12,500 nucleotides of DNA. Source: Acanthamoeba sp. SK_2022b (taxonomy: Eukaryota; Discosea; Longamoebia; Acanthamoebidae). Numbering within the stretch: position 1 is the first letter of the stretch; every line of letters begins with the position of its first letter. Below the pieces are notes generated by a model. That model was given only the letters and a program-made list of their open reading frames with translations, was not told the DNA's origin and did not search any database. The position numbers and the translations under genes are program-made. Positions 8,308 to 12,500 of the stretch are shown here, one piece after another. The stretch lies in contig JANDJZ010000774.1 in NCBI GenBank assembly GCA_027943245.1, positions 1 to 12,500 on the forward strand. The letters are read 5' to 3'.

Positions 8308-8949
8308 ATGGCTTGGCAGCAAGAGCTGTGGAGAAGACAGCGCCTACATCTACAGGCGTTGGACGAGGACGAGAGGGTGGCCGCATACTGCGTGCGCTCG
8401 TCTCCACCTGTGGTGGCCCCTGCCAGCGGAGCCGGACGACGTCGCCTGAAGCGGGTCCACTCGCCTCGTTCTCGGAAGCCGAACAACAAGCCAGTGGATG
8501 AGCTCGAGTCGTGCCACAAGCTTCGGCGAAGCGACGACGACGTTCACGTGGGGGAGGCAGCCCGAAGGAAAAAGAAAGGCTCAGCGACCACCGCAGCCGC
8601 AACAAACACGGCCAACGATGCTCGAGACGAGAAGGGCAAGGAGAAGGTGACAGAAGACCTGCAAGTGGCAGAGGCGGTGTTCGAGACCGCGCAAACAACG
8701 ATCGGGGAGGCTGTGCCACGGCAAAAGAAGAAGCGGTCGAGATCGCTCAAGTGGGCGGCCGACAAGCTCAAACACATGGCGAAGAACGACAACTCGTCCG
8801 ATGACGAGGCCGACGTCGTTGAGGGCAGTCATCCAGACAGGGCCCACCTGCAAGCGACCGAGCTGTTCGACATGGGCGCCAACCAGCTCGACGCCCTGGC
8901 GTGGTATCAACGGCTCAGCGCCGCAGGACACCCACAGCGTAACGCCTGA
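8308..8949 (+). CDS. Uncharacterised basic protein, member A of a local paralogous family (213 aa)
   Basis: I do not recognise this protein. It is a single uninterrupted 213-residue frame starting MAWQQELWRR at an ATG. The order is a short helical N-terminus (residues 1-30, LHLQALDEDERVAAYC), a long charged, low-complexity middle with lysine/arginine clusters (ARRKKKGS; PRQKKKRSRSLKW) that could be nuclear localisation signals, an acidic patch (NSSDDEADVVEG), and a C-terminal segment ANQLDALAWYQRL...HPQRNA. Both ends match the small gene at 9108-9410 on the opposite strand (MAW start; NQLxALxWYQRL near the end), and the C-terminus also matches the gene at 12071-12496. The conserved ends argue for a true protein. 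Function is unknown; a nuclear or nucleic-acid-binding role is only a guess from charge. Confidence 0.65.
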   Translation: MAWQQELWRRQRLHLQALDEDERVAAYCVRSSPPVVAPASGAGRRRLKRVHSPRSRKPNNKPVDELESCHKLRRSDDDVHVGEAARRKKKGSATTAAATNTANDARDEKGKEKVTEDLQVAEAVFETAQTTIGEAVPRQKKKRSRSLKWAADKLKHMAKNDNSSDDEADVVEGSHPDRAHLQATELFDMGANQLDALAWYQRLSAAGHPQRNA

Positions 8950-9107
8950 AGGCTGCCTGTATAATGCTTTCTCTTGTACATAACGATTGCACAGATACGG
9001 AGTGGTTGTTGTTGTAGTGGTTGCGTGGATGTTGTTGGAAGGCTTTGTTGCAGAGTAGAGGATAACGTTCTGTATTTACAAAAGTGTGTGTGTGTGTTGT
9101 CTTCACG

Positions 9108-9410
9108 TCATGGGTCGCGCTGTGGTCGGTTAAGGAGGTCCAGTCGTTGATACCAATCCAAGGCATGTAGCTGGTTCAGTTCCACATCGATGTAGTTGGA
9201 GCCCAAGGCTTGCTCAGCTTGCTCCTCGTCGCACCTTCGCTTGCTCTTCTTCTTGTTCAGACCGCGGCCCGACGATCTGCTACTGCCGGCCAAGTTGGAG
9301 GGCGACAGGGCAAGCAAGGCACTTGGAGTGGAGCAGACACGGCTCTCCTCATCGAGCAACACGGCCAAGTGCTGCCTCTGCTGTTCCTGTAACTGATGTC
9401 GCCAGGCCAT
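9108..9410 (-). CDS. Uncharacterised protein, member B of the local family (100 aa)
   Basis: An unrecognised 100-residue intronless frame, convergent with member A 158 bp away. It begins MAWRHQLQEQQRQHLAVLLD at an ATG, has a short basic stretch NKKKSKRRCDEE (possible nuclear localisation signal), and ends YIDVELNQLHALDWYQRLDL followed by LNRPQRDP. Compared with member A the middle is about 110 residues shorter, while both ends are conserved at protein level; the codons for WYQR are almost identical in DNA. Upstream on the minus strand, the first 100 bp contain CTACATAAGAG (TATA-like) and an ATTGG motif. It could be a shortened copy of A, but the frame is open throughout. Confidence 0.6.
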   Translation of the reverse strand: MAWRHQLQEQQRQHLAVLLDEESRVCSTPSALLALSPSNLAGSSRSSGRGLNKKKSKRRCDEEQAEQALGSNYIDVELNQLHALDWYQRLDLLNRPQRDP

Positions 9411-9734
9411 TCCCTAGCGCGTCGTGTCCGTTGGTTATGTTTTGTAATGTTGCGTGGTGGTGTGAGGCTCTTATGTAGGTGTGGCTGACCAATTAGCCTC
9501 GACAGGTGAGGCTAAAGTACTGCTCCTTTTACGGGCTCGTGACCTTGCTTGCGTGGTCTGACTCCCGCAGGCTTGTCCGGCGGGATTTCCATGACTTCGC
9601 TACATTCGACCTGCTTGGCGCTGGCGGTGCAAGTGTGAGGTTATGGCTCAACAAGAAGGCACAGGGCACAGAGTTCCACATCGTTTGCACTTTTGGTCTT
9701 GGAGATGCGCTTCGTATATCCGCCGATGTGGGTT
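9411..9734 (-). promoter_or_regulatory. Region between member B and the transposon
   Basis: These 324 bp form the 5' flank of member B up to the transposon. The first 100 bp on the minus strand contain TATA-like and CCAAT-like motifs. An open plus-strand frame (9506-9733) has a protein-like composition (GASVRLWLNKKAQGTEF) but no ATG start and no recognised homology, so I do not call it a gene. Confidence 0.4.
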
Positions 9735-9736
9735 AT

Positions 9737-9767
9737 TCCTGTTCTTGGCAAACCGTGTCCACCCACA
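9737..9767 (+). repeat. Left terminal inverted repeat
   Basis: It begins TTCCTGTTCT and ends GTCCACCCAC. It matches the reverse complement of 11978-12008 at 30 of 31 positions, the difference being T at 9747 against C. TA precedes it. Confidence 0.95.
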
Positions 9768-9832
9768 GCTTCGGCAGATAGCCGAAAGAGACCTAAGAAA
9801 AAAAAATAGGCCCCAAAAGACGTATTCTTGCT

Positions 9833-9839
9833 GGCAAAC
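9833..9839 (+). repeat. Internal copy of the TIR core upstream of the transposase gene
   Basis: GGCAAAC repeats the core of the left terminal repeat (9748-9754) in the same orientation 85 bp further in, and ends 23 nt before the transposase ATG. It is a candidate second transposase-binding site, as in IR/DR-type Tc1 elements. Confidence 0.45.
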
Positions 9840-9862
9840 GTCAGAACCCACCTACGTTGTCG

Positions 9863-10909
9863 ATGAAGCGGATCGAAAAGGGGGGCAGGCCCACCCTGCG
9901 TAAGGTGAACTCAGGAAAGTGGCGACAAGCTGGTGTTGCTGATGTGCTACTGTGGCGGGCGATCGAAAGTAAAATGGGGAGCCACCCCGAGATGACGAAC
10001 CAGCAGTTGGCCAACAACTTGCAATGCTCACGATCTCTGATCAAGAAGGTCAAGAGGCGGTTGAAGGCGGGGGAACGTGGCCCACGGGAGCATGGGTCAG
10101 GAGCGAAGCAGAAGATGGAGGAACACCACATCGAACTGATGGTGGCGTTGGTGGAGATGAAGGATGGAGCAAAAGGAAATACAATTTTGGATGTCCAGAA
10201 CAGTGTTGAAGAGTGGACGGGCAAGCGCTGGGGCTACAGCACAATCAATCGAGTTCTAAATCAAGAGCATTCCCGACAGAAAGCGACATTTGAGGACCCA
10301 CGAAAATGGCTGCCAGCGAACTGTGACCTCTACGAGAACTTCCTGCTGTGGCGCGTGACTGTCCCGTTGGAGCGCCACTTCCGGGTCAAGGTCTTCGACG
10401 AGGCAAGGGTGGACCGCACCCATCTTGGAAATCTGATCATCTGGTCCCGGCGAGGCCAACGACCACTTCGGGAGCGCTACCGTCGAGACATCGTTGTGGA
10501 AAGCTGGACAGTGACAGTCCTTACACTGCTTGATGACGACTTCCCTCTGCTCTTCACCCTCACACCGCACTCGAGCAACAGTGAAAAATTCATCGATTTT
10601 ATTTCTTTTATTCTCCCATTTATTCACGATGGCGACATCATTCTTGGGGACAACTGCTCCTTCCACCAGCGCGGATGGGCAAGCACGACAGCACAAGGCA
10701 TGATCGAAGAAGTGGGTGGAGAGTACAAGCTTCTGCCAAAGTACTCCCCTGAGTTCAGCCCAGCAGAGAAGGTCTTTTCCTATCTCAAAACTCTCCTCCG
10801 CACATCTTTCCATGCGACCGACAATCTTCTGGAGGCGATTGTATCAATCCTCAGCAAAGTCACCATGCCCCGAATGCTTGGCTGGTATGAGTCCTGCGGA
10901 TGGCTATAA
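9863..10909 (+). CDS. DD38E transposase of the IS630-Tc1-mariner superfamily
   Basis: The enzyme would cut and paste its own element into TA sites. The 348-residue single-exon frame starts at the first ATG (9863). Residues 44-70 (MTNQQLANNLQCSRSLIKKV) form a helix-turn-helix typical of the DNA-binding domain, and residues 106-133 look like the second, winged helix. The catalytic triad is visible: Asp179 in VFDEA, Asp263 in LGDNCSFH, and Glu302 in YSPEFSPAEKVFSYLK, with 38 residues between the last two. YSPxxxPxE is diagnostic of the superfamily. DD38E differs from the classic Tc1 (DD34E) and mariner (DD34D) spacing. No stops or frameshifts are seen. The stop codon overlaps an AATAAA hexamer. 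Confidence 0.93.
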   Translation: MKRIEKGGRPTLRKVNSGKWRQAGVADVLLWRAIESKMGSHPEMTNQQLANNLQCSRSLIKKVKRRLKAGERGPREHGSGAKQKMEEHHIELMVALVEMKDGAKGNTILDVQNSVEEWTGKRWGYSTINRVLNQEHSRQKATFEDPRKWLPANCDLYENFLLWRVTVPLERHFRVKVFDEARVDRTHLGNLIIWSRRGQRPLRERYRRDIVVESWTVTVLTLLDDDFPLLFTLTPHSSNSEKFIDFISFILPFIHDGDIILGDNCSFHQRGWASTTAQGMIEEVGGEYKLLPKYSPEFSPAEKVFSYLKTLLRTSFHATDNLLEAIVSILSKVTMPRMLGWYESCGWL

Positions 10910-10923
10910 TAAATCAATTTATT
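10907..10923. terminator. Overlapping bidirectional stop codons and polyadenylation signals
   Basis: The plus-strand AATAAA at 10908-10913 includes the last two bases of the transposase stop codon TAA (10907-10909). The minus-strand AATAAA (10918-10923) contains the TAA stop of the SAM-domain gene (10919-10921). The two transcripts must therefore overlap at their 3' ends. Confidence 0.75.
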
Positions 10924-11869
10924 CATCAGCATCTGAATCACCCTCTCTTTCGGCAATCCGTTCTTCTGCTTCTCTCTGGTCCTCTTCTGCGACAAGCTGA
11001 TCTGCCTCTCCTTCTAATTCGGCCTTCCTCTTGTGGATGAAGTCCATCTGTTCGTCGTGTGCAAGATCGCGGGAAAGGGCTTTCAATTCGCTCGTGATCT
11101 TAGTGATTATTGCCTTGTTCCTCTTGTAGGCATGCCGCATGCAGGTGAATCGCTGGGCAAGCTTGGCTGTCGCGTTGCAGCGTTCACGTGTCCCTTTCGT
11201 GGTCGAGTACAGGTCGGGATGGGCAGCAACAAGGCGCTCGAGTTCAACCTTGAACCATGAATCCCAGATGGGCTCTGGCCGGAGACGAAGAAGCGCATCC
11301 CTCTCGGCCTTCTGCACTGCATCCTCTTCTTTCTTTTGCCTCTTTGCTTCTGCTTTCTCGACCTTCTCCTCCTCCATGCCCCGTTTCTTCTCCTCAGGAT
11401 GGAGATCGATGCGGCCGCAACTTGCTAGGCTGCCACATTCCTCTTCTTTGGTGCAGGTGTGCTTGCCGCTGAAGAGAAGCTGGTGGCAGAACTTTCGGCA
11501 TCTCTTCGGTGCGCGGGTCGCAGGGACGCGGATGGTTGTGTTGCTTGGGGAAGGAGGGCTGAAGGAGGGGGTTGCTGGGGGCGAAAGATAGGAATAAGGG
11601 GCGGGTGGAATAGGAAGAAGAGGAGGTGCAGGAGCGGCAATAAGGCCTGCCTCGTACGCTGCCTTCCCTTCGGCAGCAGCGACAAGCACCCTCTTTCGAT
11701 CGCCCAGCCGTGACATGCCGATCTCCTTCAATTCGTCAGCAGTCACATAGATGATGCTGCTGATGTTGAGGAAACCATTGCTTTGAAGGAAGGGCAGAAG
11801 ATCGCTAATCCCTTTTGCCTTGCCCCACAGAGAGAGGGCATCGTTCTCGGTGTCGGTGGTGTCCTCCAT
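10919..11869 (-). CDS. SAM-domain / Cys-His cluster passenger protein of the transposon (316 aa)
   Basis: A single 316-residue frame inside the transposon, starting at the ATG 11867-11869; the upstream in-frame TTG is not used in eukaryotes. Residues 20-68 look like a sterile alpha motif domain (DLLPFLQSNGFLNISSII, then TADELKEIGMSRLGDRKRVL), a helical module for protein-protein or RNA contacts. Residues 79-109 are proline-rich. Residues 124-151 hold Cys124, Cys128, His129, His137, Cys139, Cys145 and Cys151, a possible zinc-binding module. Residues 158-190 and the acidic C-terminus are highly charged and probably coiled coil, separated by a segment with PIWDSWFKVELERLV. It is convergent with the transposase and shares its compact 3' end. 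A role as regulator, targeting factor or transposase partner is an inference. I know of no equivalent in standard Tc1/mariner elements. Confidence 0.82.
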   Translation of the reverse strand: MEDTTDTENDALSLWGKAKGISDLLPFLQSNGFLNISSIIYVTADELKEIGMSRLGDRKRVLVAAAEGKAAYEAGLIAAPAPPLLPIPPAPYSYLSPPATPSFSPPSPSNTTIRVPATRAPKRCRKFCHQLLFSGKHTCTKEEECGSLASCGRIDLHPEEKKRGMEEEKVEKAEAKRQKKEEDAVQKAERDALLRLRPEPIWDSWFKVELERLVAAHPDLYSTTKGTRERCNATAKLAQRFTCMRHAYKRNKAIITKITSELKALSRDLAHDEQMDFIHKRKAELEGEADQLVAEEDQREAEERIAEREGDSDADE

Positions 11870-11872
11870 GGT

Positions 11873-11879
11873 GTTTGCC
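11873..11879 (-). repeat. Internal copy of the TIR core upstream of the SAM-domain gene
   Basis: The minus strand reads TCGGCAAAC, identical to nine bases of the right terminal repeat, in the same orientation and 118 bp further in. It ends 3 nt before the ATG of the SAM-domain gene, so binding here could block that gene's expression. Confidence 0.45.
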
Positions 11880-11977
11880 GACAATGAAAAAAACAAACCG
11901 ACACCGTCAGGCGTGATAGGCCAGACACGGGGTATCCTTTTTTTCTTACCCTATTTCCCACGTATCCCAACCCACCA

Positions 11978-12008
11978 GTGGGTGGACACGGTTTGCCGAG
12001 AACAGGAA
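11978..12008 (-). repeat. Right terminal inverted repeat
   Basis: The reverse complement begins TTCCTGTTCTCGGCAAACC and matches the left end at 30 of 31 positions. TA follows at 12009-12010. Just inside it, CCCAC-CA-GTGGG can form a small hairpin. Confidence 0.95.
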
Positions 12009-12070
12009 TAACGTGGAATTATCTTTTTACATTATTCATCGAATAAAATACACGGATTTTGTACAGCGGT

Positions 12071-12496
12071 TCAAGACTCGCGCTCAGCCAAGGGAGTGGT
12101 GGCTCGAGCAAGCAGGGTGTAGCGGGCCAGGGCCTGCACTTGGATGTGATCCCGATAGGCCAGCACGCTCTCTGCCGGTACCGGCAACTCTCCCGTGACG
12201 CCAGCTGCTTGGATGGCACGCGTCTCGTTATTCACCACAACCTCGACCAACGACGGCTTCCTTCGCTTCATCCTCTTGTTCGTTGCCTTCTCGCCCCTCT
12301 CCTCCTTTTGCTTCTTGTTGCTGCCGCTCCTCTTCTTTTTGGTCGACACTGCAGTGGTCGCAGAAGCGGTGTCGTTTGTCGGTGAAGAAGTGACCGTGGT
12401 GGTAGTGGCGGCAGCGACGCGTCTGCGGGCTACGTAGTCGAGAAAAGAGCGTGTCTCATGACAGTCGCTGTCGATGTAGGAGGGCACGGTGACCAT
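12071..12496 (-). CDS. Uncharacterised basic protein, probable member C of the local family
   Basis: An unrecognised frame of 141 residues from the ATG at 12494-12496 to a TGA at 12071-12073. Because the frame is still open at the window edge, the true start may lie further right. It has a helical N-terminus (HETRSFLDYVARRRVAA), a Thr/Ser-rich stretch, a strongly basic middle (KKKRSGSNKKQKEERGEK; NKRMKRRKPS, likely nuclear localisation signals), and a C-terminus IQVQALARYTLLARATTPLA. The C-terminus matches members A and B in Q-[LV]-x-A-L-x-[WR]-Y-x-x-L-x5-P with identical spacing. The transposon is inserted about 61 bp beyond its stop codon, presumably in its 3' UTR. No introns are apparent. 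Confidence 0.55.
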   Translation of the reverse strand: MVTVPSYIDSDCHETRSFLDYVARRRVAAATTTTVTSSPTNDTASATTAVSTKKKRSGSNKKQKEERGEKATNKRMKRRKPSLVEVVVNNETRAIQAAGVTGELPVPAESVLAYRDHIQVQALARYTLLARATTPLAERES

Positions 12497-12500
12497 CTGG

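Larger units (their letters stand above)
9737..12008. mobile_element. Tc1/mariner-superfamily DNA transposon with two convergent genes
   Basis: This 2,272-bp element is bounded by 31-bp terminal inverted repeats (9737-9767 and 11978-12008) that differ at one position, each flanked by a TA dinucleotide (9735-9736 and 12009-12010), the target duplication of the IS630-Tc1-mariner superfamily. It contains an uninterrupted DD38E transposase on the plus strand and a SAM-domain gene on the minus strand, convergent and separated by 9 bp. Near-identical ends and open frames indicate a recent, possibly active copy. Subterminal TAAGAAAAAAA tracts also occur about 57-60 bp from each end. It sits about 61 bp downstream of the stop codon of the gene at 12071-12496 and about 325 bp upstream of member B. 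Confidence 0.93.

Noticed and set aside
8166..8501. A 111-residue frame overlapping the start of member A
   Set aside because: It is in another frame, and its Thr/Asn/His-rich first part comes from the C/A-rich leader. Member A has paralog support in its own frame.
11139..11591. Plus-strand frames opposite the SAM-domain gene
   Set aside because: Serine-rich antisense shadows without domains. The minus-strand frame is full length with a SAM domain.
12061..12080. GGTTCAAGACTC resembling a tRNA B box
   Set aside because: There is no matching A box, acceptor stem or cloverleaf at the right distance, and it overlaps the 3' end of member C. I found no supportable tRNA or rRNA gene in the window.

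Overview
The window looks like nuclear DNA of a GC-rich, intron-dense unicellular eukaryote, most likely an Acanthamoeba-type amoebozoan. The evidence is split genes with short (73-240 nt) spliceosomal introns, GT-AG and occasional GC-AG junctions, long (CA/TG)n microsatellites inside introns, AATAAA-type polyadenylation signals, and a gene set (RalGAP, dihydropteridine reductase, group-A-type glucokinase, a Tc1/mariner-like transposon) that fits an amoeba. The genus is an inference.

Layout. (1) 1-3828, minus strand: the N-terminal 18 exons (about 626 residues) of a RalGAP beta-subunit-like protein; the C-terminal part, including any Rap/Ran-GAP domain, lies beyond the left edge. All 17 introns join in frame in my reconstruction; two use GC donors, four carry long CA/TG tracts and three are AT-rich. 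(2) 4141-5050, minus: a complete three-exon quinonoid dihydropteridine reductase (237 aa). (3) 5051-5543: a shared divergent promoter region with a 9-bp-arm inverted repeat. (4) 5544-7726, plus: a complete nine-exon glucokinase (386 aa), with two introns carrying long CA tracts. (5) 7727-8307: non-coding, with a perfect 22-bp palindrome. (6) 8308-8949 (plus), 9108-9410 (minus) and 12071-12496 (minus): three small intronless genes that appear to belong to one undescribed paralogous family. They share a C-terminal Q-[LV]-x-A-L-x-[WR]-Y-x-x-L-x5-P signature and a basic low-complexity middle. (7) 9737-12008: an apparently intact Tc1/mariner-superfamily transposon with TA target duplications and 31-bp terminal inverted repeats differing at one base.

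The transposon is the most unusual feature. It holds two convergent genes: a 348-aa DD38E transposase and a 316-aa passenger protein with a SAM domain, a proline-rich linker, a Cys/His cluster and charged coiled-coil segments. Typical Tc1/mariner elements encode only the transposase. A GGCAAAC core from the terminal repeats recurs just upstream of both start codons, which suggests shared control by transposase binding. The two stop codons are 9 bp apart and each is embedded in an AATAAA hexamer, so the gene pair looks adapted as one unit.

The two metabolic genes are housekeeping. The reductase recycles tetrahydrobiopterin with NADH, and glucokinase feeds glucose into glycolysis. Apart from sharing a promoter region I see no functional link between them.
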